Under the pieces are notes generated by a model. That model worked only from the letters and a program-made list of their open reading frames with translations, did no database searches and was not told the origin of the DNA. The position numbers were made by a program, and so were the translations under genes. Of a DNA stretch of 64,000 nt, positions 17,434 to 27,532 are shown piece after piece; within the stretch, counting starts at the first letter, position 1, and the number at the start of each line of letters is the position of its first letter. The DNA is from Methanobacterium veterum (GTDB lineage: Archaea; Methanobacteriota; Methanobacteria; Methanobacteriales; Methanobacteriaceae), in NCBI RefSeq assembly GCF_000745485.1, contig NZ_JQJK01000008.1:1-64000 (forward strand), read 5' to 3'.

Positions 17434-19332
17434 ATGATTTGTAAATATTATAAGCCTATAAACGATTATGGTGCAATCGGCAATCTCAGAACTGTTGCAT
17501 TAATTGGAAAAGATGGATCAATAGACTGGTGCTGTTTTCCTGTTATTGATAATCCCAGCATTTTTGGAGCTATCCTTGATATAAGGCAGGGCGGGCGTTT
17601 TCAGGTATCTGTGCCAGATGCAGGTATTGGATTTCAGTACTATGTTAAAGATACCAATATTTTAAAAACACAGTTTAAAATAGGCCGCAGCGAACTTACT
17701 GTAACTGATTTTATGCCGCTTTGGGGAAATATTAATAAATGCGGCGGATCTTATGCGCCTCCAGAAATTCATCGAGTTTTAGAATGCCATGGAGATGATA
17801 TGGAAATAGAAGTTGAATGGTCGCCTAAATTTGATTACGCGCGTGTTCCCACTATAATAAAAGAGATAGATGATGTATGGACAGCTACCGATGGAAATAA
17901 CAAGCTATCCTTATGTAACATTAATAATGCAAAGGTAGTAAATGGGAAAAATGGTCCCAGTTTATATTCTTCTTTCCAGATGAAAGATGGTGAGAAAAGA
18001 GCAGTAATTACGCGCTGGAATTCTAAAAATATGGATGGAGATATTGATACATCAAATGAACTAATGGAACGCACCGCCAGTACATGGAAAAAGTGGGTTC
18101 ACAAAGAACCATCAATAAATGCCCATGAATGGGCTGCTGAATGGTTTCCTTTCTTAATTCGTTCTAAACTTGCCCTTAAAATGATGATTCATGATGACAC
18201 AGGGGCCGTGATGGCTGCTCCCACTACATCACTTCCAGAAGCTATAGGAGAAGTTTTGAATTGTGACTACCGCTATACCTGGGTTAGAGACGCATCCATG
18301 GTTGGACAGGCACTTATTTCTACAGGACATGTGAAAGAAGCTGTTGACTTATTTAGATGGGTAGAAAAAGTGTCCAAAGAGCATTTTGAAAAAGGTGAAG
18401 GAATTAAGATAATGTACGGATTGCACGGCGAAATTGAGCTTGAAGAAAAAACATTGGATCATTTAGAAGGATATAAAAGGTCTAAACCCATTCATATTGG
18501 TAATGGGGCAGTTAATCAAGTCCAACATGGAATATACGGCGAACTTTTAAATACAGCCTATGAATTAGTGCGTAGAGATATAAAACTTGAACCAGAAATG
18601 ATGAATTTTTTAAGTAGAGTTGCTGATCGTGCATGTGAAGTTTGGAAAGAAAAAGACAGCGGAATATGGGAAGAAAGAAAAAATCTCCGCCATTATACCT
18701 ATTCCAAAGTCATGATGTGGGTTGCACTGGATAGGGCAATTCATTTATCCCGTAATTATAACTTTCCAGGAGATACCGATAAATGGAAAAAATCAAGATC
18801 TGAGATAAGGGAAGCAGTTCTAAAATACGGCTATGATAAAGAATTAGGTTCTTTTGTAAGATCCTTTGGACAAAAAGAATTAGATGCTGCTAATTTACGT
18901 ATTCCTTTACTTGAATTTCTGCCGTTTGATGATGAAAGGATTCAGGGAACCATTAACAATACCCTGAAATATCTTACAGAAAACCAGCTTGTCTACAGGT
19001 ATTTTAAAAAAGAGGGACCTCACAGCAGAGAAGGAACATTTGCACTCTGTACTTTCTGGCTTGTGGATACACTTGCCCTTTCAGGAAGGATAGATGAAGC
19101 TAGAGACATTTTTGAAAATATTATAAATCACACCAATCATGTGGGGCTTTTATCTGAAATGATAGATGCAGAAACCGGCGAACTTCTAGGTAACTTCCCC
19201 CAGGCATTTTCCCATATTGGCATGATAAACAGCATGGTTTATTTAGCTTATGCTGAGGGAAAACCAGTTCCTGTAGCTCCAGTTGGAACTTCCAAACACC
19301 GAGAAAAAATGGATTCAAGAAGAGATTTTTGA
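17434..19332 (+). CDS. Glycoside hydrolase family 15 (glucoamylase/trehalase type)
   Basis: A 632-residue cytoplasmic protein, the usual length for bacterial/archaeal GH15. An N-terminal beta-sandwich (NDYGAIGNLRTVALIGKDGSIDWCCFP) precedes the (alpha/alpha)6 barrel. Conserved motifs are CDYRYTWVRDAS near residue 280, GNGAVNQVQHGIYGE, SGIWEERKNLRHYTYSKVMMW with the likely general acid Glu, and GLLSEMIDAETGELLGNFPQAFSHIG with the likely general base. Members hydrolyse alpha-glucosides such as trehalose or maltooligosaccharides; which one is not decidable here. The ATG follows AAGGTGTTTGA. Such enzymes are more typical of bacteria, so acquisition by transfer is plausible. Confidence 0.9.
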   Translation: MICKYYKPINDYGAIGNLRTVALIGKDGSIDWCCFPVIDNPSIFGAILDIRQGGRFQVSVPDAGIGFQYYVKDTNILKTQFKIGRSELTVTDFMPLWGNINKCGGSYAPPEIHRVLECHGDDMEIEVEWSPKFDYARVPTIIKEIDDVWTATDGNNKLSLCNINNAKVVNGKNGPSLYSSFQMKDGEKRAVITRWNSKNMDGDIDTSNELMERTASTWKKWVHKEPSINAHEWAAEWFPFLIRSKLALKMMIHDDTGAVMAAPTTSLPEAIGEVLNCDYRYTWVRDASMVGQALISTGHVKEAVDLFRWVEKVSKEHFEKGEGIKIMYGLHGEIELEEKTLDHLEGYKRSKPIHIGNGAVNQVQHGIYGELLNTAYELVRRDIKLEPEMMNFLSRVADRACEVWKEKDSGIWEERKNLRHYTYSKVMMWVALDRAIHLSRNYNFPGDTDKWKKSRSEIREAVLKYGYDKELGSFVRSFGQKELDAANLRIPLLEFLPFDDERIQGTINNTLKYLTENQLVYRYFKKEGPHSREGTFALCTFWLVDTLALSGRIDEARDIFENIINHTNHVGLLSEMIDAETGELLGNFPQAFSHIGMINSMVYLAYAEGKPVPVAPVGTSKHREKMDSRRDF

Positions 19333-19352
19333 TATTATCTGGAGATTTTAAG

Positions 19353-20783
19353 GTGAAAATAAACAATAAAATAATACCTGAAGCTCCGAAAGGGCGTGAA
19401 CGGCTTAAATGGATTGGACCTGCCATAATCTGGATGATATCAGCTATTGCTACTGGAGAACTTATTTTTACCCCAAGAATTGCTTCTTTATACGGTTACA
19501 CAGTACTGTGGACAATGGTTCTTGCCATTTTTCTTAAGACACTGCTTGCCAGAGAAATAGGACGTTATGCCGTTGTCACAGGGAGCTCTCTTCTAGAAGG
19601 CATTAAAACATTACCCGGACCTGGAAATTGGGGAGTATGGTTAATCATTTTGCCACAATTTTTTGTAGCTGTTGCTACCCTCGTTGGAATGTCAGGCGCT
19701 GCAAGCTCGGCCATTATCCTGGTTATACCCGGAGGATTCCAATTTTGGGCCATCATTTTTCTTTTAATATCCATTACACTGGTATTTTTTGGTAAATACC
19801 GCGGCGTAGAACTGATATCAATAGTAATGGCCCTTGTAATAACCACTGCACTTGTAACAGCAGCCATATTGATATTTCCAGGCATAAATGTACTGGCTGC
19901 AGGCTTAGTTCCTTCTTTACCACCTAATGTAAATTTCAGTGAATTGCTCCCATGGATTGGCTTTATGATGTCTGGAGCTGCAGGCCTTATATGGTATTCA
20001 TTCTGGCTTGTCACCCGAGGATATGGGGCTGCTTATTACCGCTTCAGGGAAGCTGAAGAAACTGAAGTGATTAAAAGCATGGACTCCGAACCAACTGCAG
20101 ATGAACTGGAATTTGAAGTAATTGAAGAAACAGAACCTCTTGATATATCTAGAATTACTGGTGAAGAAAAGAAGCATTTAAAAGGATGGATCAATATTAT
20201 GACCTTTTCAACCACTGTTGCGGCGTCCATTGTGTTGATACTCCTTATCGCGCTGATGATATTAGGTGCACAGCTATTAAGGCCTGCCGGTCTGGTTCCA
20301 GAGGGTCCTGCAGTGACTGCAGTTTTAAGCGAGCTTCTTGGAGGCATATGGGGAATAGCAGGTGCAGCATTAATGATTGTGGCTGCATTTTTTGCTTTCT
20401 GGAGTACAATAGTTGCAAATCTTGATGGGTGGACAAGGATGCTTGGCCAGGGATCAATTTTTATTTTAAGGCAATTCAAAAGCTCAGGGAAATATTTATC
20501 TATGCGTTTTTACCGTTACTTATACTTAATTGGTCTGATGGGTATTTTACCTGTTATATTTATTATTTTAAGGCCCGAACCTATCGAGTTTTTAATCATT
20601 GCAGGGATCATTGAAGCTGTGCATATTCCAGTAGTGGCATTTTCAGTTCTTTACCTTAACTGGAGAACCCTTCCAGCAGATTTTAAACCTTCAAAACCAG
20701 TTATTATTTTAACAGGTGCAGTAGGACTATTTTTCATGGTTTTTGCAGCTTATTACATCTATATTGAATTATTAGGTTTATAA
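19353..20783 (+). CDS. Divergent Nramp-family transporter
   Basis: A protein of about 476 residues with 11 predicted membrane helices and an acidic cytoplasmic insert between helices 6 and 7 (SMDSEPTADELEFEVIEETE). The fold and the GPAIIWMISAIATGELIFTPR start resemble Nramp divalent-metal transporters. The canonical TM1 DPGN motif is replaced by ATGE, and the TM6 MPH-type metal site reads SGAAGLIWYSFW. This suggests it does not transport the usual Mn2+/Fe2+ in the usual way. Start is the GTG preceded by GGAGATTTTAA; the TTG overlapping the GH15 stop has no signal. It follows GH15 by 20 nt. Confidence 0.75.
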   Translation: MKINNKIIPEAPKGRERLKWIGPAIIWMISAIATGELIFTPRIASLYGYTVLWTMVLAIFLKTLLAREIGRYAVVTGSSLLEGIKTLPGPGNWGVWLIILPQFFVAVATLVGMSGAASSAIILVIPGGFQFWAIIFLLISITLVFFGKYRGVELISIVMALVITTALVTAAILIFPGINVLAAGLVPSLPPNVNFSELLPWIGFMMSGAAGLIWYSFWLVTRGYGAAYYRFREAEETEVIKSMDSEPTADELEFEVIEETEPLDISRITGEEKKHLKGWINIMTFSTTVAASIVLILLIALMILGAQLLRPAGLVPEGPAVTAVLSELLGGIWGIAGAALMIVAAFFAFWSTIVANLDGWTRMLGQGSIFILRQFKSSGKYLSMRFYRYLYLIGLMGILPVIFIILRPEPIEFLIIAGIIEAVHIPVVAFSVLYLNWRTLPADFKPSKPVIILTGAVGLFFMVFAAYYIYIELLGL

Positions 20784-20795
20784 ATGGTGAATATC

Positions 20796-21424
20796 GTGCG
20801 AATAATAGATATTTCGATGCAAATACATGAAGATATGATTGTTTATCCTGAAAATCCCGGCCAAAGATAGAAAAATATGCAACTGTCAAGTATGAAGATT
20901 CTAACGAATCTAAAATTACTCTAGGTAGTCATACAGGGACCCATATAGATACCCATTCCATATTAAAGAAGAAGGTAAAAAATTAGCTGAAATACCACTG
21001 GAAAGTTTTTACGGGAAATGTAAGGTTATTGATCTTACTGACGCTGGCAATGAAATTCATAAGGAACATCTGGACCCATATGAAATCAATGAAGACGACA
21101 TCATATTATTGAAGACTGAAAATTCAACAAAAAAGTATAAAAAGTTTAAGAAGATTTTGCACATATCAAACGGGATGCCGCAGAATATTTGACAGGAAAA
21201 AAAGTTAAAACCCTTGGAGTGGACTATTTAAGCATAGAAAAGTTTATAAAAATGAATGTGTACATGATGTGCTGCTTGATAACCTCACGGTATTTGAGGG
21301 GCTGTGTTTAAAGAATGTTGAAGCTGGAGAATATGTCTTCATGGGACTCCCTTTAAAAATAGATGAGGACGGAGCTCCTGTAAGGGCTGTTTTAATCGAT
21401 GCCAAATCTAATAAAATGTTTTAA
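20796..21424 (+). pseudogene. Cyclase-family (kynurenine-formamidase-like) gene with four frame breaks
   Basis: With one base restored at each of four places the DNA encodes a continuous protein of about 210 residues, the right length for this metal-dependent hydrolase family. It begins VRIIDISMQIHEDMIVYPENP and carries the HTGTHIDTPFH metal-binding motif (HxGTHxDxPxH), then LGVDYLSIEKF and the C-terminal YVFMGLPLKIDEDGAPVRAVLI. The breaks are near 20865 (CAAAAG to CAAAG), 20955 (CCCC to CCC), 21152 (AAA to AA) and 21245 (TTTT to TTT), all one base lost from a homopolymer. No other damage is seen. Either a young pseudogene or sequencing errors. The likely start is the GTG after GGTGAATATC, following the Nramp gene. 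Confidence 0.8.
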
Positions 21425-21459
21425 ATTGGAATAATTAAAAGTTAGAGGTAAAGTGAATT

Positions 21460-21807
21460 TTAAAATTCATCTTTAATTGAACGTGTTTCATCGTGGCATA
21501 TTCCAGCCACCTTAAAAACATCCAGTACAAAAGCCAACCCTTTGCCAGGTTCGTTTAATTTTCCAGCATTTACAATGGCGTAAAGCACTTTATCTGCAAG
21601 TTCTTCTCTAATCAGTATCATGATTATTTCTTTAGCAGGTTCTATAGGTATACCTAAAATCTTCTCGTGTTCATGTACTCCAGTTCCACGTCCGTAAAAA
21701 ACAGTTCCTCCTTCTGCCCCTGCTTTTTGAGCTTCTTCCAGGATTTCACTTCCCTTTTCTGCTTCAACAACTGCAAATATAATCTGAAATGGGTTTCCAT
21801 CATTCAT
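21460..21807 (-). CDS. P-II-like nitrogen-regulator fold protein
   Basis: A 115-residue protein with the ferredoxin-like P-II pattern: FQIIFAVVEAEKGSEILEEAQKAGAEGGTVFYGRGTG, a shortened T-loop region, and a KEIIMILIREELADKVLYAIV helix-strand pair. The B/C-loop KLNEPGKGLAFVLDV follows. It probably senses a small ligand and binds its neighbours. Start is the ATG overlapping the preceding gene's end by 4 nt, not 19 codons upstream. P-II-like genes often accompany DUF1538 genes, as here, which suggests control of those membrane proteins. Confidence 0.8.
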   Translation of the reverse strand: MNDGNPFQIIFAVVEAEKGSEILEEAQKAGAEGGTVFYGRGTGVHEHEKILGIPIEPAKEIIMILIREELADKVLYAIVNAGKLNEPGKGLAFVLDVFKVAGICHDETRSIKDEF

Positions 21808-22514
21808 TTTTTTATCCTCCTTTTTATTATAATTCCAAATAATAGCATGAGAATTATAGGACACATTGCTATTACCCCTATAGTTCCAAGCCCATAAACA
21901 CCAGATTCGCCGCCTAAAATAGTGATAGCAATACTGGTTATGATCGGTAGAGCAAAAGTAACAACTACAGGTCCAGTAGCTACAGCCCCCGAGTCAAATG
22001 CTATTGAAATAATATCTTTAGGGGCCTTATATGTCAGGAACAGCAGTATGACATATCCTGGTATTAAAATATAGGCAATAGGAATTTCAAAATATATCCT
22101 CAAGATTATAAGTACCAGTGCAAAGCCAACACCCAATGCAATGACTGGAATTATATACTTCCTCTTTAAAAATCCTGCCGAAACTTTTTCTATTTCATAA
22201 GCAAGAATGTTAACTGCAGGTTCAGCAAAAATAACTATGATACCTATGACAAATACCAAAAATAGGACTAAAAGTGAATTTGCGCCAGATAGAAAAATGC
22301 CAATTTTTTCTCCCATAGGAATCAAACTCATTCTGGCCCCTAATATAAATAAAAAAAATCCTGCTGTGGTCATCAGTATACCTACAATCATTCTCCTGAA
22401 GTTAGGTGGAATCTTTTTAAGTACAATGATCTGGAAAAAAATAAACAGGACAATGACCGGAATTATAGCTTCAATAACTTCAATAAAGACTTCAAATGGT
22501 AAATTAAAGTCCAT
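21804..22514 (-). CDS. DUF1538 membrane protein (second of a pair)
   Basis: A 236-residue protein with about seven membrane helices. It shares with its upstream neighbour an LGFxLFIxGA-type helix, an LLPMGE/LIPMGEKIG loop, a VIFAEPAVNILAYEIE motif and the late FDSGAVATGPVVVTFALP motif. In many bacteria two DUF1538 domains are fused in one chain; here they are separate genes. The family is a presumed transporter or channel of unknown substrate. The ATG overlaps the upstream stop (TAATG), and GGAGGAG serves as ribosome-binding site. Confidence 0.85.
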   Translation of the reverse strand: MDFNLPFEVFIEVIEAIIPVIVLFIFFQIIVLKKIPPNFRRMIVGILMTTAGFFLFILGARMSLIPMGEKIGIFLSGANSLLVLFLVFVIGIIVIFAEPAVNILAYEIEKVSAGFLKRKYIIPVIALGVGFALVLIILRIYFEIPIAYILIPGYVILLFLTYKAPKDIISIAFDSGAVATGPVVVTFALPIITSIAITILGGESGVYGLGTIGVIAMCPIILMLLFGIIIKRRIKK

Positions 22515-23218
22515 TAAACTCCTCCTTTAATAAGTCCATATACTAAAACAGCCATTATGGGCCCTACAGAACCAATTGCCATGACCCCAAAACCGGATGT
22601 CAATCTATCTCTTCCACCTAAAACAGATGCTATCCCAACTCCAAAAGCAATTAAAAAAGGAACTGTCATGGGGCCAGTTGTTACTCCACCCATATCAAAA
22701 GCAACAGTTAAAAACTCTTCATTAGAAAAAAGAGCAAGTATTAAATTTATTAAATATCCTGGTATTAAAATATATTTAATAGGTATATTAAGGATTATTC
22801 TAAGAATAGCTATAATAACAAATATTCCAAGCCCTAAAGCTGTTACATAAATTATTTCTCTTTGAGTAAGAAGAATAATCACTATATTCTCAATCTGGTA
22901 AGCCAGTAACCTCACATCAGGTTCTGCTATAGTAAGCGTTACTCCCAAAAGGAATCCAAAGAGCAATATCATAAAAAGAGCTTTTTTTTCTATAAAAGAA
23001 GCCCCTATCTGTTCACCCATAGGTAAAAGTGCAAATTTTGCACCCTCAATGAAGATTACAAAACCCAGTAATGTGAAAATCAGTCCAATTACAATTGGAA
23101 TAAATTCCATAACATCCATTTTTATAAAAAATATTTGAAATATGAAAATCATCAATATAGCTGGTAAAAATGATTTAAAAATGGATTTAAATTCTTTTTT
23201 AAAATTTTTAAATCTCAT
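22514..23218 (-). CDS. DUF1538 membrane protein (first of a pair)
   Basis: A protein of about 234 residues, homologous to the downstream DUF1538 gene: FVIFIEGAKFALLPMGEQIG, TIAEPDVRLLAYQIE and FDMGGVTTGPMTVPFLIAFG. A lysine-rich N-terminus (RFKNFKKEFKSIFKS) precedes the first helix. The tandem pair plus P-II-like protein forms a tightly overlapping three-gene operon, so the two halves probably assemble together. The ATG was chosen over the adjacent upstream TTG. Confidence 0.85.
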   Translation of the reverse strand: MRFKNFKKEFKSIFKSFLPAILMIFIFQIFFIKMDVMEFIPIVIGLIFTLLGFVIFIEGAKFALLPMGEQIGASFIEKKALFMILLFGFLLGVTLTIAEPDVRLLAYQIENIVIILLTQREIIYVTALGLGIFVIIAILRIILNIPIKYILIPGYLINLILALFSNEEFLTVAFDMGGVTTGPMTVPFLIAFGVGIASVLGGRDRLTSGFGVMAIGSVGPIMAVLVYGLIKGGV

Positions 23219-23289
23219 CAAATCATTTATTCAATTTTTTCTCCAGATATAAAACATATAAAATGATTTATATGTCTTTTTTATAATGC

Positions 23290-24513
23290 TTACTGGACAA
23301 ATCTCTCTATGAATTTTGCATATACCGGCCTTGTGATAAAAATTCCTATAAGCACCCCTATTATAGTGGTGAATGCAAAACCTGCCAGGATCCCGATTCC
23401 TGCGTAGCCTCTGCTGAATCCTATATATGCCAGTGGAAGCATAGCAGCGATAAGGGTTGCAGCAGATGTAAATACTATGAAAAACGCCCCCTTAATCCTC
23501 ATCCTCATAGTTGCACTTCTTCTTTTGGATTCTTTGCCTCCTTTTGATCCTTTTTTCTTTAAAACTTCATCAGTGATGATTAACTGGTCATCTACCCCTG
23601 TACCTATGGCTGCAATAATACCTGCAATAGCAGGTAAATCTATATTCCACCTTATTACAGATGCTACTCCTAAAATTAAAAGTAGTTCCGCAAGGCTTGT
23701 GAGTATTATCGGAATTACAAGCAAAGGAATTCTGTAACGCAGGAAGATGATGATAGAGACTACTATAACTGCAAGTAAACCTGCAACAAGTGCCCCTGTT
23801 CTAAACTGGTCCCCCAGTTCAGCCGAAACACTGCTAACTCCCGCAACATTAACCTTTACTGGTAACGCCCCGGACTGTAGTACTGCCTGTATATTCCTGG
23901 CTTCATTTTCAGCTGCTTCTCTGGTTTCTGCCGTTCCTGAAACTTCAACTTCTGTTGTTGGCGTTCCTGTTGCAAGCCCTTCGCTTAAAACTGGGGATGA
24001 AACCAGTTGATTATCCAGATACATTTCAACCGGCTGCCCAGCCTTACCCTGTGCAACCTGTGCAAAACGATTGGCACCTGCAGTAGATACAGTAAACGGC
24101 ACACTCCACTGATTTCCAGTGATTTGATACGGACGGACATTTGTTATATCTGTCCCAGTAAGCGCAGTCTGGTTATCTATTTTAGCTTCAAATACACCAG
24201 GAGTCCCCACTATATTCGTAACTTCTTCCGGCCTTACTCCCGCTATTTCAACAATTACATCCTGATCTCCACTAGCTCTCACATTAATGTCCCTTACACC
24301 AAATATGTTAAGCCGCCTGTCAAGGACCGTTACGACAGTATTCATCGTATTCTGGTCAACAGGATGTTCTAAATGAATTTGTATGACAGATCCACCTTCT
24401 AAGTCCAGTCCCTGCTGTATACCTAATACTGAAATTGAAACAATACTTCCAATAGCCAGTACAATGAGTAATATAACCCTATAATCTTTTAAAAAGTCTG
24501 CAATTTCGCTCAT
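23290..24513 (-). CDS. secD: Protein-export membrane protein SecD
   Basis: A 407-residue SecD of archaeal type. It has one N-terminal helix followed by [15 protein letters not shown], a large external region with the P1-like domain ([32 protein letters not shown]), and five C-terminal helices with [16 protein letters not shown] and the [29 protein letters not shown] segment. SecD with SecF assists late steps of Sec-dependent export. The start is the ATG overlapping the secF stop (TAATG), not the frame start eight codons earlier. In archaea secF precedes secD, as here. Confidence 0.95.
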   Translation of the reverse strand: MSEIADFLKDYRVILLIVLAIGSIVSISVLGIQQGLDLEGGSVIQIHLEHPVDQNTMNTVVTVLDRRLNIFGVRDINVRASGDQDVIVEIAGVRPEEVTNIVGTPGVFEAKIDNQTALTGTDITNVRPYQITGNQWSVPFTVSTAGANRFAQVAQGKAGQPVEMYLDNQLVSSPVLSEGLATGTPTTEVEVSGTAETREAAENEARNIQAVLQSGALPVKVNVAGVSSVSAELGDQFRTGALVAGLLAVIVVSIIIFLRYRIPLLVIPIILTSLAELLLILGVASVIRWNIDLPAIAGIIAAIGTGVDDQLIITDEVLKKKGSKGGKESKRRSATMRMRIKGAFFIVFTSAATLIAAMLPLAYIGFSRGYAGIGILAGFAFTTIIGVLIGIFITRPVYAKFIERFVQ

Positions 24514-25352
24514 TAACGTCCACGCTCCAGGTACCATCTAAGTATTCCAAGGTTCATTAACCATGTTACAAGCACATCTGCAGCCAGGCCTATTATAAGA
24601 ACTGCTGCAATATCTGCAAGTACTTCTGCAGATGGAATTAATAAAACAACAACAATATAAAGAGTTGCCATTGCACTAATGGAAGTAACTGCCATTGTTA
24701 AGCCGGTTTTCATAGCATCAACCGCCCTTTCTGTAACAGTTCCTTCTTTACGCCTCAATACACGTGTGGTAAGCAAAATATCTGTATCTACACTGTACCC
24801 AATAAGTAAAAGTAAAGCACCTACTGATGCTAGGGAAAGCGGTATTCCAAACAGGGACATTCCACCAGCTGCTATAATAATATCAGACAGCGCGGCAAGA
24901 ATAACTGCTATAGAAGGTACGAAGTTTCTAAATACTACAAATACAGTCACTGCCATGAATATAAATGCAAAAAGTATTGCCCAAAAAATTTGATTCAACG
25001 CTTCAGCACTTAAAACTGGTCCAACAGATCTAAAACCTAGTATAGATGCTGTTCCATTTAATGTATTCCTCAAAATACCAGGATCTACTTCCCCACCAAT
25101 TTCAACTGTAGACTGGTTAGAACCAACTAATTGAACACTCACATCATTTGTTCCCAACCCGTTACTTATTATATTCTCTAGTTGAGTTTGGCTCACTGGT
25201 TCTTGAAGCTGAAGATCAGCTATTGTACCTCCCCTTAGTTCCACCCCATAATTTAAACCATTCACTGCCAAAATTACCACTGCTATCAAGGTAATAATTA
25301 CAGGAATCGCTATTAAGGACTTATAAGATTCCATAAGTTTTTCAATTTTCAT
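24513..25352 (-). CDS. secF: Protein-export membrane protein SecF
   Basis: A 279-residue SecF: N-terminal helix, [15 protein letters not shown], an external domain ([19 protein letters not shown]), and a membrane bundle with [48 protein letters not shown], the family signature. It forms a complex with SecD, encoded immediately downstream with a 1-nt overlap. The ATG at 25352 follows CCGGTGTTTTA. Confidence 0.95.
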   Translation of the reverse strand: MKIEKLMESYKSLIAIPVIITLIAVVILAVNGLNYGVELRGGTIADLQLQEPVSQTQLENIISNGLGTNDVSVQLVGSNQSTVEIGGEVDPGILRNTLNGTASILGFRSVGPVLSAEALNQIFWAILFAFIFMAVTVFVVFRNFVPSIAVILAALSDIIIAAGGMSLFGIPLSLASVGALLLLIGYSVDTDILLTTRVLRRKEGTVTERAVDAMKTGLTMAVTSISAMATLYIVVVLLIPSAEVLADIAAVLIIGLAADVLVTWLMNLGILRWYLERGR

Positions 25353-25862
25353 TAAAACACCGGAAATAAGTTTTACAATATTTAAATAACAGACTTAACT
25401 ATATTTTACAGATGTTAAATCCCCAAAATTATTACTTATTTTAATTTTTATGTTAATTATTCTATATATGTTGCATCGAAAAAGTTCATGTATAATTTGA
25501 TTTCTCTAATACTAACCATCATAAGTTTACATAAAAAAGGAGAATACAACATATTTTTCTATACTCAAAAACAATTAAAACCACATACTAAAAGTAAAAT
25601 TAAGATCAGATAATGTATCCCTCAAATGGCGGCAAATAATGTATAAATTAGGGAGTGAATTTAAAAATTAGCTTTTAAAATATGATTTTTAAATTATCAA
25701 CCTGAAATATTAACAGATTATCTAATACATTAAAATTTGCTAAAAACTTATCAAAGATTTTAAATATGATTTTTTGTACATGAACGATATGTAAAATTAT
25801 ATAAATCATAATTAACAGTTATTAACATAATTTGATACAAAAAATTGATAAGGGGATATAAA
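25353..25862. other. Intergenic region
   Basis: This is an AT-rich spacer between divergent secF and the secreted-protein gene. A TATA-like AAATTATATAAATC (25793-25806) lies about 65 nt upstream of the latter's ATG. I see no gene, RNA or repeat here. Confidence 0.4.
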
Positions 25863-26321
25863 ATGAGAAAAAATATTTTGTTGATAACCGCAATACTTTC
25901 AATGTTTGTTTTTGGGCTTCAATTGGCATAACCAGCTGCTGCAGCCAGCTTAAAACAAGTAGATCATGGTTCATATAAAGTTAATGGCCCAAATAATTAT
26001 TATTTTATCTATTCATGGAAAACATACCCGTACAAAACAAGTTATATAAAAATAAAGGTTTATGTAAAGTTCAAAGGGCAGAAAACACAGACTATAACCA
26101 CTACCCTCAGAAAAGAAAGTAAATATATATTACAGATTCGTGAGTTTTACAACAAAAAATGGGCAGTTACTTATTACATTCCTGAAAAAAGAACTGCTGC
26201 ACAGTACTACTGGAGAATAATTAGACCCCAAATGGTAGGGCAAGACGTAATAATTGGCGGCAGCGGATCAGGTTCTGGAAGTAGCAGTGGAACTGTAACT
26301 TCTAATGCAATAAAACATTAA
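25863..26321 (+). pseudogene. Secreted protein gene with in-frame stop in the signal peptide
   Basis: A 152-codon frame starts at ATG 25863 (AAGGGGATATAAA upstream) with a clear signal peptide, MRKNILLITAILSMFVFGLQ. It is interrupted by TAA at 25929-25931 (codon 23) and then continues without further stops. The mature part (SLKQVDHGSYKVNGPNNYYF ... TITTTLRKESKY) ends in a Gly/Ser-rich tail, GGSGSGSGSSSG. CAA (Gln) to TAA is the simplest origin. UAA is not the pyrrolysine codon, so recoding of that kind is unlikely. It could be a recent pseudogene or a base error. Confidence 0.7.
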
Positions 26322-26411
26322 GTTAACTGATTTATTGCTTTTTAGATATTTAGGACTAAAAAATCTTTTAAAATATTTTATAGGCATGCATCAATTAAAT
26401 AAAAAAAGTAT

Positions 26412-27065
26412 TTAATGGAAATTTAACCCTGTAATGTAATTTCCTATGGGTCCAGTAAAGTTAGCTTCAATAACTGCCGCAACTGCAAATAAAAATACTG
26501 CAATTAAAAGTAAAGCTATGGAGTCCTTAAATTTCAGATAATCGTTGTTTACATATGTTTTTCCTCTCAAGCTGTTTATTAAATCAGCGATTATAGTTGT
26601 GAGCCTGAACCCTGCAGCACTAGCTATAATAAGTGCAGGAATTTCAAATATGCCGTGAGGTACTATATAGCTCATAAAAACTAGAGGGCTAACAGTGTTA
26701 TGGTTAATAACGCCGCCGCCCATAAAATATCCTAAAAAAGCCCCTAAAATGAACCCGTTTAGAGACAACAATCCTGCAGTAACTATTCCAATAATTCCTC
26801 CAGCATAAGTCATAAAAGCAGTTCTAACATTGTGTATGAAAATGGAAGCAGTAGATATATCAACCGCACTGTTAATTGTATTAGAAAGTACTGTCAAGAA
26901 ATACCCAACACCCTCAGGTAAAAAGTAACCTGCAAGTACACCAATAAAAAGAGATGCAGAGAATATAATAACTGAAACAACTAAAATCTTCTTATTTCGC
27001 TTAAAAACGCCCTTAAAAATGTTATACTTACTTAAAGACTTATTATTAAAAATTGATATGGACAT
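26412..27065 (-). CDS. Stage II sporulation protein M (SpoIIM/DUF95) family membrane protein
   Basis: A 217-residue protein with five or six helices. It has the family pattern VRTAFMTYAGGIIGIVTAGLLSLNGFILGAFLG, then PHGIFEIPALIIASAAGFRL (the PHGxxEIPA motif is diagnostic). In archaea these SpoIIM relatives are probably membrane-organising or transport proteins, not sporulation factors. The ATG follows AAGGAGAAACATTA. It is monocistronic. Confidence 0.85.
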   Translation of the reverse strand: MSISIFNNKSLSKYNIFKGVFKRNKKILVVSVIIFSASLFIGVLAGYFLPEGVGYFLTVLSNTINSAVDISTASIFIHNVRTAFMTYAGGIIGIVTAGLLSLNGFILGAFLGYFMGGGVINHNTVSPLVFMSYIVPHGIFEIPALIIASAAGFRLTTIIADLINSLRGKTYVNNDYLKFKDSIALLLIAVFLFAVAAVIEANFTGPIGNYITGLNFH

Positions 27066-27325
27066 TTAATGTTTCTCCTTCTTTATTTACATCATAAATT
27101 ATGAATATTATTTCATAAAAATTACATACCATCATTTATGTAGATAAACACATACTTATAAATTTTACTAAATGTAGAGGAAAAACGAGTTATTTTTTGG
27201 GTAAATATGCTGTAAAAATATGCAAAATTAAAAAAGAGCAAAAAACTTAGACTAAAAAAATATAAAAAAGCCTTTAACACGTTTTATGTTAGAGGCAAAA
27301 AAGATTTTCTTAAGCTAATAAAAAG

Positions 27326-27532
27326 TTATAAACTTTTAATAGCTAATTCAATATCTGATGCTTTAACTGTTTTTCTTCCAGCGTGTTTTGCAAGTTTAAC
27401 AGCCGCTAAAGCTATTTCTTCGCCTTTTTCTTCTAACACTTTTGTTAAAGTTTCTGTAGCATCTTCGCTTACTCTCTGTGCACCAGCATTTTTTATTATT
27501 CTACTTACTGGAGCAAATGGTAATTCTGTCAT
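27326..27532 (-). CDS. Archaeal histone (HMf family)
   Basis: A 68-residue single histone fold, the normal length. It begins with [23 protein letters not shown] and ends with [17 protein letters not shown], both diagnostic of HMf/HMt proteins. Homodimers wrap DNA into hypernucleosome-like fibres. A good TATA element (on the minus strand, AAATTTATATAAGG, about 27577-27590) and an ACGGAGGCGGTC ribosome-binding site support strong expression from a leader of about 30 nt. Confidence 0.97.
   Translation of the reverse strand: MTELPFAPVSRIIKNAGAQRVSEDATETLTKVLEEKGEEIALAAVKLAKHAGRKTVKASDIELAIKSL

Noticed and set aside
25929..25931. Pyrrolysine or selenocysteine recoding at the internal stop
   Set aside because: The codon is TAA; pyrrolysine uses TAG and selenocysteine TGA.
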